In this document: one piece after another, positions 55,865 through 64,000 of the stretch
Layout of the letters: every line of letters begins with the position of its first letter
How positions within the stretch are numbered: the stretch's first letter is position 1
Assembly: GCA_016222805.1 (NCBI GenBank)
Contig: JACRQG010000008.1
Coordinates: forward strand, 397,213 to 461,212
Length of the DNA: 64,000 nucleotides
Direction of reading: 5' to 3'
From: Verrucomicrobiota bacterium
GTDB taxonomy: Bacteria; Verrucomicrobiota; Verrucomicrobiia; Opitutales; Opitutaceae
Translations under genes and position numbers: made by a program
The notes under the pieces: generated by a model
What the model was told of the DNA's origin: nothing
The model's database searches: none
Seen by the model: the letters and a program-made list of their open reading frames with translations, nothing else

Positions 55865-55918
55865 CAGAAGGCAGAAAGCGGGAGCCGCACTCCGCGACCC
55901 CGGCGTTTCTTCCTTCTG
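55865..55918. terminator. Bidirectional hairpin between convergent FKBP and YgjP genes
   Basis: CAGAAGG-C-AGAAA (55865-55877) pairs with TTTCT-T-CCTTCTG (55906-55918): 12 base pairs with one mismatch around a 28-base GC-rich loop. It is placed between the two stop codons, and a T-rich stretch follows on the plus strand. Confidence 0.55.
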
Positions 55919-55949
55919 TCGTTTGGGCCGTCTCTTCTTCTCCCTGTTT

Positions 55950-56696
55950 CTACAAACCCACCAGCGCGCCGTTGCGTTTGATCCAGCGTTCGGCGTCGCG
56001 CCATCCGGGGCAGACCTCCTCCACCCGGGACCAGAAGCGCTCCGAGTGGTTCATCTCCCGCCGGTGCATCAATTCGTGGAAGATGATGTAGTCGCGCACG
56101 AAGTCCGGCGTCTGCACGAGGCGCCAGTTCAACGAAATCGTGCCGTTGGCCGAGCAGGAGCCCCAACGCGAACGTTGGTTGCGCACCGTCACGGCGCTGA
56201 CCTCCACGCCGCATAGCGCCGCGAGTTCCCACGCCCGCGCCGGCAGCTCGATTCGCGCTCGGCGCGCGAAATGCGCCTCGAGGGTGGGGCGCAGGTCGCC
56301 CTCCAGCCGCGGCACGCGAAACACATCCGCCGCCAGGCAGACCTGCGGTTTCTCGCCCGTGGTGGCGATGCGCACCTCGGTCAATTCCCCCCGCCAGAGG
56401 ACGTGCGTTCCGACCGTCCAGATCTCCGCCGCCCGCGGGCGGCTCCGCTGCCGGGCCCGCGCCCGCTCCAGCCACTCCCGGTGCTGCTCGACAAATCGCC
56501 ACGCCTCGCGCTCCGAGCCCCGCGCCGGAATCGTCGCCACCGCCGTGCCGTCCCGCCGGAGGGTCAGGCGGTAGTTGCGCGCCCGATGGCTGCGCTCCAA
56601 CACGACATCCGGCCGCGCCTCCGCCGGCGGCGCATGATGCACCCCCGCGGCGGGGGTGAACAAGCCGAGGAGACTTTGCTGGCCTTCGTCGTTCAC
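55950..56696 (-). CDS. YgjP-type (DUF45/WLM-like) metal-dependent protease
   Basis: About 248 residues from a GTG at 56696; the frame extends to 56858 but would overlap the upstream gene. The zinc site is unmistakable: F-H-E-L-M-H-R-R-E-M-N-H-S-E-R-F-W (H-E-L-x-H plus distal His). Upstream lies R-N-Q-R-S-R-W-G-S-C-S-x-N-G-T-I-S-L-N-W-R-L, the YgjP signature. The family is related to SprT-like peptidases and is often near restriction systems, but none is present here. The start is uncertain because no ATG or Shine-Dalgarno marks it; 76 bp separate it from the phosphatidyltransferase gene. Confidence 0.85.
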   Translation of the reverse strand: MNDEGQQSLLGLFTPAAGVHHAPPAEARPDVVLERSHRARNYRLTLRRDGTAVATIPARGSEREAWRFVEQHREWLERARARQRSRPRAAEIWTVGTHVLWRGELTEVRIATTGEKPQVCLAADVFRVPRLEGDLRPTLEAHFARRARIELPARAWELAALCGVEVSAVTVRNQRSRWGSCSANGTISLNWRLVQTPDFVRDYIIFHELMHRREMNHSERFWSRVEEVCPGWRDAERWIKRNGALVGL

Positions 56697-56772
56697 CGGG
56701 CCACGGAAGTGCCCGGGCACGCCGCGCGCGTCAACCTCGCGCTGAACGCCACTCCCCCTTCCGCCGCCCCGT

Positions 56773-57369
56773 TCACTCCGCGCTTCCGGCGCCGCCGGCA
56801 CGCACCCGTCCCCGCCGGGCCCGCACCGCATGCCACAACGTCGGCATTTCCCCCACATGCCGCGGCACCACGAGCGAGATGGCGATCTCCTCGATCCCTG
56901 TCAGCACCAGCCAGAGTATCGTCAGATGGAACGGCACCGCCGTCCACTCGTTCAAGAGCGGCACCAGCGTCACCGGACAGACCACCGCGCCGGTCTTGGA
57001 GGCCCAGGTGTGATAACAGGGCGCATGGCCGAGGCGGATGAAGCCGTAGATGATGACCGCAAAGAACGACACCATCCCGGTCACGACCCACGGCAACTCG
57101 CGGCGCATGATCTCCGGCCAGAGCAGGGCGATGCCCGTCACGCCGGTGACGAGGGTCACGTAATCGGCCGCACTGTCGAGTTTGCGACCAAGTTCCGAGA
57201 AGGCGTGAAAGCGGCGCGCGAAGTACCCATCGAGCGCATCCGTGGCGAGCGACACCGCGATCAGCACCGTAAACCACACCCGCGAGCCCGCGATCGCCGA
57301 GCCCAGCACTGCCGGCATCAGCGCGATGCGGGTCGCACTGAGCAGATTGGGCCAGAGTTTGCGGTTCAT
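56773..57369 (-). CDS. CDP-alcohol phosphatidyltransferase family protein
   Basis: A 198-residue membrane enzyme starting at the ATG at 57369; the frame reaching 57519 would translate a REP-like repeat. The catalytic signature is complete: D-G-Y-F-A-R-x8-G-R-K-L-D-S-A-A-D (D-G-x2-A-R-x8-G-x3-D-x3-D) near residues 45-67, following helix 1-2. Four or five further hydrophobic segments follow. Members make phosphatidylglycerol phosphate, phosphatidylinositol or similar lipids. The short length and H-A-P-C-Y-H-T-W-A-S-K segment do not settle which alcohol. It is likely cotranscribed with the YgjP-type gene. Confidence 0.9.
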   Translation of the reverse strand: MNRKLWPNLLSATRIALMPAVLGSAIAGSRVWFTVLIAVSLATDALDGYFARRFHAFSELGRKLDSAADYVTLVTGVTGIALLWPEIMRRELPWVVTGMVSFFAVIIYGFIRLGHAPCYHTWASKTGAVVCPVTLVPLLNEWTAVPFHLTILWLVLTGIEEIAISLVVPRHVGEMPTLWHAVRARRGRVRAGGAGSAE

Positions 57370-57436
57370 GGCGCACTCGCCGCGACGCGGCAGCCCAAGG
57401 GTGGATGACGAGATTCCCCTCCGTCTTGGTCTTCCT

Positions 57437-57458
57437 GTAGGCGGGGCGACCCCGCCCC
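57437..57458 (-). repeat. REP-like palindrome, copy 4 (reverse orientation)
   Basis: Exact reverse complement of copies 1 and 2 over 22 bp. With copy 5 it forms a facing pair, 29 bp apart, between the phosphoesterase and phosphatidyltransferase genes. Confidence 0.8.
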
Positions 57459-57487
57459 GCGAGAATGGGCCGCACCGCGCCACGCGC

Positions 57488-57509
57488 AGGGCGAGGTCGC
57501 CCCGCCTGC
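57488..57509 (+). repeat. REP-like palindrome, copy 5 (degenerate)
   Basis: Three differences from copy 1 over 22 bp. It starts 20 bp after the stop of the minus-strand phosphoesterase gene. Confidence 0.7.
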
Positions 57510-57529
57510 ACAGCCGCAACCACGAAGCG

Positions 57530-57967
57530 TCAGAGGGGTGCGAGTTGCCATCGGGGCTCCTGATCCCGTGCGACCGTCAGCCAGGCAAAACTCGGCGGTG
57601 CCCCGCGGTTGGGTCGCGTGATGCAACCCGGGTTGAGCCAGCGGACGCCGAGCGGATCGGTTTCATCCCGCGGGACGTGCGTGTGCCCGTGGAGCACCGT
57701 CTTCACCCCGCGCGGCGCCTGGCGCGGTGGGATGTGCACCAGGTGGAAGCGATGTCCCTCCCGCACCAAATCAAGGGTGTGCGGCCAGGCATAGGCGTCG
57801 CAGTTGCCCAACACGACCCGCAGGGGCGGGCCGAGTTGCTCGAACTCCACCAGCGTTTCCGGTGCACACACGTCACCCAAATGCCAGATCTCATCCGCCT
57901 CCCGGAGCCGCTCCGGCAGCCCCGTCGGATAGCGATCATGCGTGTCGGAAATCACCGCGATGCGCAT
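57530..57967 (-). CDS. YfcE-like metallophosphoesterase
   Basis: A 145-residue calcineurin-like phosphodiesterase starting at the ATG at 57967 (M-R-I-A-V-I-S-D-T-H-D). The metal motifs follow in order: D-T-H-D near 8, L-G-D-V-C near 30, G-N-C-D-A near 53, and L-H-G-H-T-H-V-P near 92. The loop L-N-P-G-C-I-T-R-P replaces the usual N-P-G-S-x-x-x-P-R of YfcE. The protein is shorter than E. coli YfcE (about 180), though the core is complete. It probably acts on phosphodiesters in the cytoplasm; no substrate is suggested by the neighbours. Confidence 0.9.
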   Translation of the reverse strand: MRIAVISDTHDRYPTGLPERLREADEIWHLGDVCAPETLVEFEQLGPPLRVVLGNCDAYAWPHTLDLVREGHRFHLVHIPPRQAPRGVKTVLHGHTHVPRDETDPLGVRWLNPGCITRPNRGAPPSFAWLTVARDQEPRWQLAPL

Positions 57968-58231
57968 CAGCCCGGGACTATGCCGCAACCGGCTGGGTTT
58001 GGGTAGTGGTTTCTTCCAACTGCCGGCCTCTCGGGGGCCGGGCACCGGCGCCATTGGCTGCCCCCACCCCACCGCACGCTTGCGCCCGGGACGGCCTGCC
58101 TCCTTGCTGCTGGGCTTTCAGCCTACCCCTCTGCCCACCGGTCCCGAGACGCAGCACCGTCGCACCCCGACTCCTGCCGCCTCGACCTTTCATTTTTCAC
58201 CCCGCTGTCGTCCCTTCCACCCCGCGTCCCC

Positions 58232-61200
58232 ATGCTCCCCCGTTCGCTTGCGCTGGTCGCCACCCTCTGCCTTCTCGCCGCCGTTCGCGCCTCCGCCGCC
58301 GCCCCGGCAACCCAGTCCCTCTTTGACGGCCGTACTCTCGCCGGTTGGACCGGCAACCTGCAGAGCTGGCGCGTCGAGGACGGCGCCATCACCGGAGAAA
58401 TTCCCGCCGGCCAGCGCCTCGCGAAGAACGAATTCCTCTACTGGCAGGGCGAGGTCGCCGACTTCGACCTCACCGTGGAGTTCCGCCTCAGCGGCGACGC
58501 CAGCGCCAACTCCGGCATCCAGTTCCGCGCCCAGAAACTCCCCGACGGCCATGCGGCCGGCTATCAGGCCGACCTCGACCAGGGCGCCACCTGGCTCGGC
58601 CGCATCTATGATGAACACGGCCGCAAGCTCCTGGTCGAGCGTGGCGACCGCGTCGCCATCGCCCCGGACGGCCGCCGCTGGAGCGAGAAGTTCGGCGAAC
58701 CCGCCGACTACGCCGCCCTCTTCCGCCCGGCTCCGGCCTGGAACACCTACCGCCTCCACGCCAGCGGTCCCCACGTCGAACTTTGGATCAACGGCACCCG
58801 CGTCGCCGTGCTCGACGATCACCAGTCGGATGCCGCCGATTACCACGGCCTGCTCGCCCTCCAGCTCCACAGCGGGCCCGGACCCGTAAAGGTCCAGTTC
58901 CGCAATCTGCAGCTCACGCCCCTCGGCCGCACGCAACTCCCTCCCCCCGCCGCCGCTCCGGTGGCCGCCGCCGAACTCACTGTCGACCCGAAGATCGGCA
59001 CGACCCGACGCAACGGCGATCCTCCGCTCCGCCGCAACGCCGGGGTCGACGATCTCACGCGCCTCCACGCCAGCCCCATCCTCTGGCACCTCCGCGACAA
59101 CCCGGCGAAGCCTACCGCCGTCGCCAACACCGCCGCCCAGAAGGTCGTCGCCGGCCTGAAACTTGTGCACGGCTTCCAGGCCGAGTTGATCGCCGCCGAG
59201 CCCGACCTACACCAGCCCGTGGCCTTCGCCTTTGATGATCGCGGCCGCATCTGGGTGGCCGAAGCGTTCTGCTATCCGAACAAGCAGCCCGAGGGAAAAG
59301 GACGCGACAACCTCCTCATCCTCGAAGACCGCGACGGCGACGGCACCTTTGAGACGCGCAAGGTCTTCGCCACGGGCCTCAACCTGGTCAGTGGCCTCGA
59401 GGTGGGCTTCGGCGGCGTCTGGGTCGGCGCCGCCCCGCACCTGCTGTTCATCCCCGACAAGAACGGCGACGACATCCCCGACGGCCCGCCGCAGGTGTTG
59501 CTCGACGGCTGGGGCTGGCAGGACACCCACGAAACCCTCAACAGCTTCACCTGGGGCGTCGATGGCTGGCTCTACGGCTGCCACGGCGTCTTCACCCACT
59601 CGCTCGTCGGCAAGCCCGGCACGCCGGACGCCCAACGGCAGAAAATCCGCGCCGGGGTTTGGCGCTACCATCCCGTGCGCCACGAGTTCGAGGTCTTCGC
59701 GCACGGCGGCAGCAACCAGTGGGGCCTCGACTTCAACGCCGTCGGGCACCTCTTCATGACCCACTGCCGCAGCTACTGGGGCGGCGGCGGCACGACCTAT
59801 GTCCTCCGCAACGGCCACTATTGGAACCAGGCCAACAACGATTACGCCCCCTGGATCTCCAATCGCGGGCCGGACTTCGCCCCGGACCTGCGCAACTACC
59901 TGCTCGCCTCCGCCCGCTACGACAGCGGCGAAGGTGGCGCCGGCAAGCCGGGCACCACCGCAGTCTACGGGGGACACTCCCACGTCGGCACGATGATCTA
60001 CCTCGGCGACAACTGGCCCGACACGTATCGCGACCACCTGTTCACCCACAATCTCCACGGCCACCAGATCAACCACCAGGTCAACCTCCGCACCGGCTCG
60101 GCCTACGAGACCTTCCACGCCGGTTACGACGTGCTGTTCGCCCCCGACGCCACCTACCTGCCCGTGGATCTCCAGTACGGCCCGGACGGCGCCGTGTATG
60201 CGATCGACTGGAGCGACATCCAGCACTGTCACAACCCCCGCGACGAAATCTGGGATCGCACCAACGGGAGGCTTTACCGCGTGTCGTGGGCCTCCACCTT
60301 CAAGCCCGCCCGGGTCCACCTCTCGGCCCGCACCGATCAGGAACTGGCCGCCCTTCACACGCACCAGAGCGAGTGGCACGTGCGCACCGCCCGGCGCCTG
60401 TTGCAGGAACGCGCCGCCCAGCGCCCGCTGCAGCCCGACGCCCTCGCCGCCCTGCGCCGGCAGGCCGACGACCGGAGCGCGGAGGTGACAACGCAGCTTC
60501 GCGCGCTGTGGACGCTCCATGTCTGCAACGCGCTCGACGTCGCACGCCTCGAAGCCGCGCTCGGCCATTCCTCCGAAATCGTCCGCGGCTGGGCCGTTCA
60601 ACTCGGCACGGACAACCCGCGCCAGCTCGCGCTGTCCGCCGAGACCCTCACGCGCCTCGCCACCCGCGACGCTTCATCGCACGTGCGCCTCGCCGTGGCC
60701 GCGGCCACGCCGGCGCTTCCGCTTGCCGACCGCTGGCCGGTCGGCGCCGCCCTCGCCGCCCACGCCGAGGATGCCGCGGATCGCTACCTCCCGAAGATGA
60801 TCTGGTTCGCGCTCGCCCCGACCGTCGCCGCCAATCTGCCGCGCGCGCTCGACCTGGCCGAACGCACGCCGCTGCCCACGCTGGCGGATTCCCTCCGGTG
60901 GTTCGTCGCCCGCACGGCGGAAGGCCGCGAGCAAATTGCCGCCCGCCTCAACCAGCTTCCGCTCGACGCGGCCACCCGTGCCGTCCGCATCTTCGCCTTT
61001 TCCCTTGAAAGCGAGGCCGGCCTGAAGATGCCGGCAGCGTGGCCGGCCGCCGCACAACGCCTGGCCGGCGCCGGCGAAACCACCCGCGCCGCGCTCGAGC
61101 AGCTCTCCGCGCTTTTCGGTGACAAGTCCGTCCTGGCGCCCGTGCGTGCCCGCCTGGCCGACAAAGCCACGCCCCTGCCCGAGCGCCGCCGCGCGCTGGA

Positions 61201-62029
61201 TCTGTTGCGGCGCGCCGGGGACACCGAATCGACCGCCCTGCTCGTGAGCCTGCTGGATGACCGCGAACTGCGCTCCGCCGTCATTCCCCTGCTGGGCATT
61301 TCCGCCGACACGGCCCGGGCCGCCGAAGGGCTGATCGCCCGCTTCGGCACCTTCAATGCGGCGGACAAGAACGCGGCGCTCGCCGCCTTCACCAGCAAAC
61401 CCGCGCTCGCCCTGCCGCTGCTGCGCGCGGTCGAGACCGGGGTCTTCGACAAGAAGGCTCTGACCGCCCTGCATGCCCGGCAGCTCCGCAACCTGCGCCA
61501 CGCCGACGTCACCCGCGCCCTCGAACGGGTGTGGGGCAAGACCAGCGAATCCTCGGCGGATGCCAAGGCGACCATCGCCCGGCTGCGCGACGTTTACCGC
61601 AACGCCCCGGTCTGGTCCTACGAACTCGAGGCCGGCCGCAAGGTGTACGAGCGGCTCTGCACCGCCTGCCATGCGATGGGTGGTGGCTCCAGCGCCGGCA
61701 AACTCGGCCCCGACCTCAGCGGCACCTGGCGCAACGGACTCGACTACTTCCTCGAGAACATCGTCGATCCCAACGCCGTCGTCGGCACGGCCTTCGAACT
61801 CCAGATCATCACCAAGCGCGACGGCACGGTGGTCTCCGGCATGATCGACAAGGAGACCGACACCGCCCTGGTCGTGCGCACCGTCACGGACACGGTCAAC
61901 GTGCCCAAGACCGAGATCAAGGAGCGCCAGAAGACACCGATGTCGCTGATGCCACCCGGGCTGCTTGAGGCCCTGCCCGAGCGCGAGGTCGTGGAACTGC
62001 TGAAGTTCCTCACGACCGAGCCGCGGTGA
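58232..62029 (+). CDS. Secreted DUF1080 / PVC-type dehydrogenase / HEAT / cytochrome c fusion protein
   Basis: A 1265-residue exported protein with a signal peptide ending near A-S-A-A-A-P. Residues about 28-235 are a DUF1080 jelly roll (S-L-F-D-G-R-T-L-A-G-W, then G-I-Q-F-R-A-Q and G-L-L-A-L-Q-L-H-S-G). Residues about 300-690 form the PVC-specific propeller dehydrogenase (F-A-F-D-D-R-G-R-I-W-V-A-E-A, D-G-W-L-Y-G-C-H-G). HEAT-like helices fill about 720-1110. The C-terminal heme domain has C-T-A-C-H at 1143-1147 and an M-S-L-M-P-P-G-L distal region. DUF1080 proteins include 3-keto-glycoside hydrolases, so hydrolysis and oxidation of a sugar may be joined. The substrate is unknown. Confidence 0.9.
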   Translation: MLPRSLALVATLCLLAAVRASAAAPATQSLFDGRTLAGWTGNLQSWRVEDGAITGEIPAGQRLAKNEFLYWQGEVADFDLTVEFRLSGDASANSGIQFRAQKLPDGHAAGYQADLDQGATWLGRIYDEHGRKLLVERGDRVAIAPDGRRWSEKFGEPADYAALFRPAPAWNTYRLHASGPHVELWINGTRVAVLDDHQSDAADYHGLLALQLHSGPGPVKVQFRNLQLTPLGRTQLPPPAAAPVAAAELTVDPKIGTTRRNGDPPLRRNAGVDDLTRLHASPILWHLRDNPAKPTAVANTAAQKVVAGLKLVHGFQAELIAAEPDLHQPVAFAFDDRGRIWVAEAFCYPNKQPEGKGRDNLLILEDRDGDGTFETRKVFATGLNLVSGLEVGFGGVWVGAAPHLLFIPDKNGDDIPDGPPQVLLDGWGWQDTHETLNSFTWGVDGWLYGCHGVFTHSLVGKPGTPDAQRQKIRAGVWRYHPVRHEFEVFAHGGSNQWGLDFNAVGHLFMTHCRSYWGGGGTTYVLRNGHYWNQANNDYAPWISNRGPDFAPDLRNYLLASARYDSGEGGAGKPGTTAVYGGHSHVGTMIYLGDNWPDTYRDHLFTHNLHGHQINHQVNLRTGSAYETFHAGYDVLFAPDATYLPVDLQYGPDGAVYAIDWSDIQHCHNPRDEIWDRTNGRLYRVSWASTFKPARVHLSARTDQELAALHTHQSEWHVRTARRLLQERAAQRPLQPDALAALRRQADDRSAEVTTQLRALWTLHVCNALDVARLEAALGHSSEIVRGWAVQLGTDNPRQLALSAETLTRLATRDASSHVRLAVAAATPALPLADRWPVGAALAAHAEDAADRYLPKMIWFALAPTVAANLPRALDLAERTPLPTLADSLRWFVARTAEGREQIAARLNQLPLDAATRAVRIFAFSLESEAGLKMPAAWPAAAQRLAGAGETTRAALEQLSALFGDKSVLAPVRARLADKATPLPERRRALDLLRRAGDTESTALLVSLLDDRELRSAVIPLLGISADTARAAEGLIARFGTFNAADKNAALAAFTSKPALALPLLRAVETGVFDKKALTALHARQLRNLRHADVTRALERVWGKTSESSADAKATIARLRDVYRNAPVWSYELEAGRKVYERLCTACHAMGGGSSAGKLGPDLSGTWRNGLDYFLENIVDPNAVVGTAFELQIITKRDGTVVSGMIDKETDTALVVRTVTDTVNVPKTEIKERQKTPMSLMPPGLLEALPEREVVELLKFLTTEPR

Positions 62030-62173
62030 GGAACGGCCCGGACACCACGTGGGAGCGCAATCCGTTCCTCTGGGCGCTACGCTTTAACGCAATCCGCTCC
62101 AGCATTACCTGGGCAAGTTCGTGCAGGCGGAGCGACCTCACCCGCCCCCCTTGTTTCAGAGCCCGCCTGGAGC

Positions 62174-62195
62174 GGGGCGCGGTCGCCCCGCCCAC
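62174..62195 (+). repeat. REP-like palindrome, copy 6 (degenerate)
   Basis: Two differences from copy 1 over 22 bp. It lies 54 bp after the stop of the minus-strand orphan gene and in the tail of the convergent cytochrome fusion gene. Confidence 0.75.
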
Positions 62196-62249
62196 AGGAA
62201 AGCAAAGCAGCGACCCGGAAATTCCAGATCCGGCGGCTGCGACGCCCGC

Positions 62250-62747
62250 TCAGAGATCCTCGGCGTTTTCGATTCCGGGATCGATCCAGCCGAGTTTGCC
62301 CGAGGCATTCTGCACCCGAATGAAGTACTTCCAGGTCGGCGCCTGGTTGCCCCCCGGACCCTTCTTCTTCCCGTGAGACTGCCACTGGTTGTCGACCGAA
62401 ATCGAAGTGCCCGAGGAGGACTTGTTCTTGAAGTTGATGCTCCCATCGGAATCACCGCTGCCCAGATCCTGCCGGAACTTGATGTCCGTCGCCTGCAAGC
62501 CGGCGACCCCGGTGAGGTTGAAGACCAACGTCACCGCGGAGTTGGCGGGGTTCTTCCGGTTGACGAAGATCATCGAACTATCGTCGGGATCGATGCCCAC
62601 CTGACCGCTGGCGTTCTGCGGCCCGCTGCTGCCGGGGCCGTTCATGATCGTGGGGTTGTCCGCGGTGCAAAAAGGAGCACCGGGGGTAGTCGATGAGTTT
62701 TCGACGAACTGCGTAACGTTTAACCTGAGTTGTGCGGTATTGGACAT
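62250..62747 (-). CDS. Hypothetical 165-residue soluble protein
   Basis: It starts at the ATG at 62747. There is no signal peptide or membrane segment. Amino-acid use differs from its neighbours: rich in Asn, Ser, Gly and Asp, poor in Leu/Arg, with lower GC. Predicted short strands (L-R-L-N-V-T-Q-F-V, A-V-T-L-V-F-N-L-T-G-V, K-Y-F-I-R-V-Q-N) suggest a beta sandwich. The C-terminal W-K-Y-F-I-R-V ... I-D-P-G-I-E-N faintly recalls AidA/DP-EP-type proteins, but I would not assign it. It may be a self-assembling or inclusion-type protein. The compositional difference hints at transfer. It is convergent with the cytochrome fusion and divergent from the last gene. Confidence 0.65.
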   Translation of the reverse strand: MSNTAQLRLNVTQFVENSSTTPGAPFCTADNPTIMNGPGSSGPQNASGQVGIDPDDSSMIFVNRKNPANSAVTLVFNLTGVAGLQATDIKFRQDLGSGDSDGSINFKNKSSSGTSISVDNQWQSHGKKKGPGGNQAPTWKYFIRVQNASGKLGWIDPGIENAEDL

Positions 62748-62964
62748 GGCTGGGGATGACTGTGGGTTGACGAAACCGGATTGCTCCGGACGAAAGAGTC
62801 ACGCGGCTACGAGCATCGGGAGGAAGCTTCGGCGCGAACCCGGGGTGCGGTTCCGCCGTGTGGGGACGGCCCTGACGCAACGTCGGGCGCTGCGCGGAAG
62901 CGAGGCGAATCTCGCAACGCAACCCGGTTGCGCTTTTCGATTCTCCCGCGGGTGATTGTGCCCC

Positions 62965-64000
62965 ATGCTCGCCGCGATGAAAGCGCCCGTTCTTCTCTCG
63001 CTGCTCGCCGGGTTGGCGTTGGTGACCGGCACTTCGCTGCCCGCCCAACCGCTCGCCTACGACACCTCGGCTTGGGAACTTGCCCCGTCCCTCGCGCCGG
63101 ATCCCGCTCCATGGGCTCGCGGCGACCTGGAGCGGGCGTTGCGGGAGCGCACGGTACGGGAGAAGTCCCGCCACGAGATCAATGTCTATTACTACCGCAT
63201 CGGACACACGCTCGCTTTCCCGCTGCCGGTCAGCCGTCGACCCGCCCGCGCCGAACTCCCCCCGGGAGTGTCCAATCTCACCTATCCGTGGCTGATCTGG
63301 CTCATCTGGGAACTCGAGGAACGCTGGCGGGTGCTGCATGCCGCCTGGCGCGCCAACGGCGATGCCGAAGCCGGCCGCCTGCTCCAACAGGAACTCGCGG
63401 CCCTCGCCACCTGGGAAAAGTTCACCGAGATGAACGACCAGACCGGCCTCGGCGCGGCCCACCTCGCCGGCTGCCTGGCGCAGGCCCTGGCCAATCCCCA
63501 AGGCTGGGATCCCGGTCTCCTGGCGCAGGCCCGCGCCGCCGCCCGCCACCTGCTCGAGGGCGACGTTGCACCGTGGTACGCCAGGCAGTGGGCCGCGGAG
63601 AAACCCTGGACCGCCCAGCGCCTCGTCAACATTCCCGTGATTACCCTGGCCCGCGCCGCGGAACTCGCCCGCGTGACGGCGCACCCACAGCTCGCGACCC
63701 TGGAGGCGAAGATGCGTGAAATCTTCGGGGTCTGGGCGCGCTTCCGCACCGGGCCCGAGCGCCACACCGAAGGCACCACCTACGACGGCTACCTGCTCGA
63801 TTCCGTCACCGCATGGCTCGCGACGCATCCGCAGCGCGCCAGCCTCCTGAAGGAGGGCGAGAAGGCGTTCCGCAGTGTGGCGGATCAGTGGATACACCTG
63901 ATCCTTCCCGGCCGGTTGGACCTCCATGCCCCGATTGGAGACGTCGAGCCCGAAATGGCCTTCTGGACCACCGTGCTCGCCCGCGCGGCGACCTGGTACC
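62965..64000 (+). CDS. Secreted helical protein, partial (3' end outside the window)
   Basis: The frame is open from the ATG at 62965 (or 62977) to the right edge, at least 341 residues. The start at 62977 gives a textbook signal peptide (M-K-A-P-V-L-L-S-L-L-A-G-L-A-L-V-T-G-T-S-L-P-A-Q). The mature part is helical with aromatic loops (Y-P-W-L-I-W-L-I-W-E-L-E-E-R-W, E-G-T-T-Y-D-G-Y-L-L-D-S-V-T-A-W), the look of an (alpha/alpha) toroid as in heparinase II/III-like lyases. Without the C-terminal half no family can be named. The G-C-L-A-Q segment is internal and not a lipobox. Confidence 0.65.
   Translation, partial: MLAAMKAPVLLSLLAGLALVTGTSLPAQPLAYDTSAWELAPSLAPDPAPWARGDLERALRERTVREKSRHEINVYYYRIGHTLAFPLPVSRRPARAELPPGVSNLTYPWLIWLIWELEERWRVLHAAWRANGDAEAGRLLQQELAALATWEKFTEMNDQTGLGAAHLAGCLAQALANPQGWDPGLLAQARAAARHLLEGDVAPWYARQWAAEKPWTAQRLVNIPVITLARAAELARVTAHPQLATLEAKMREIFGVWARFRTGPERHTEGTTYDGYLLDSVTAWLATHPQRASLLKEGEKAFRSVADQWIHLILPGRLDLHAPIGDVEPEMAFWTTVLARAATWY

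Noticed and set aside
55950..56696. Restriction-modification or defence context for the YgjP-type protease
   Set aside because: YgjP proteins often neighbour type I restriction genes, but no methylase, nuclease or helicase is nearby.

Overview
The window is a GC-rich chromosomal stretch that reads like a member of the Opitutaceae (Verrucomicrobiota). The main indicators are four large TonB-dependent receptors with the N-terminal D-x-V-[VL]-x-[LI]-x-x-[FM]-x-[VI] signature I associate with Opitutus-type receptors, no SusD partner next to any of them, formylglycine-type sulfatases, and a 1265-residue DUF1080 / PVC-type dehydrogenase / HEAT / cytochrome c fusion. This is inferred from protein character; no marker RNA is present. 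I see no insertion sequence, prophage, CRISPR array or convincing tRNA.

Layout, left to right. 1-4014: an O-antigen-ligase-like membrane protein cut by the left edge, then a VTT/TVP38 membrane protein coupled to xseA. 4126-8441: an iron-type TonB receptor with an exact 7-1-7 Fur box over its likely -10 element, a TPR lipoprotein-like secreted protein and an AraC regulator. 8519-16077: a sulfatase, a secreted LamG protein overlapping a four-carbon acid sugar kinase, a DUF1801 protein, a secreted double YCII protein, a PLP aminotransferase and an Old Yellow Enzyme. 16102-19009: a Gfo/Idh/MocA dehydrogenase and a TIM-barrel isomerase divergent from a GntR/FCD regulator across a palindromic operator. 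19141-23064: a secreted Tricorn-like protease and a YbaK-type deacylase.

23269-47699 is a 24-kb run of minus-strand genes that looks like a polysaccharide utilisation region without SusD: three TonB receptors, a GH78 rhamnosidase, an Asp-box sialidase-like protein with LamG, an exported FAD oxidoreductase-type protein, a hexuronate-type MFS carrier, an exported EEP phosphatase/nuclease, an IclR regulator, a Tat-exported protein broken by a frameshift, a predicted helical-toroid enzyme and a second sulfatase. Most of its members are secreted. Rhamnose plus sulfate plus uronate suggests an algal or plant cell-wall polymer, by inference only.

47748-54990 is the most distinctive unit: a SorC regulator, a periplasmic glycerophosphodiesterase, an sn-glycerol-1-phosphate dehydrogenase, an organophosphate/phosphate antiporter, a HAD-IIA phosphatase and an FAD-linked sn-glycerol-3-phosphate dehydrogenase, almost all joined by 4-bp stop/start overlaps. 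It faces a TonB receptor whose predicted promoter carries an inverted repeat that also covers the regulator start. Together they describe an outer-membrane-to-DHAP route able to use both stereoisomers of glycerol phosphate.

55304-64000 holds an FKBP isomerase, a YgjP-type metalloprotease, a CDP-alcohol phosphatidyltransferase, a YfcE-like phosphoesterase, the large cytochrome fusion, an orphan 165-residue protein and a secreted protein cut by the right edge. A family of short REP-like palindromes sits 10-55 bp after the stop codons of minus-strand genes across the right two thirds of the window. Most start codons here lack a Shine-Dalgarno sequence and are preceded by pyrimidine-rich DNA.
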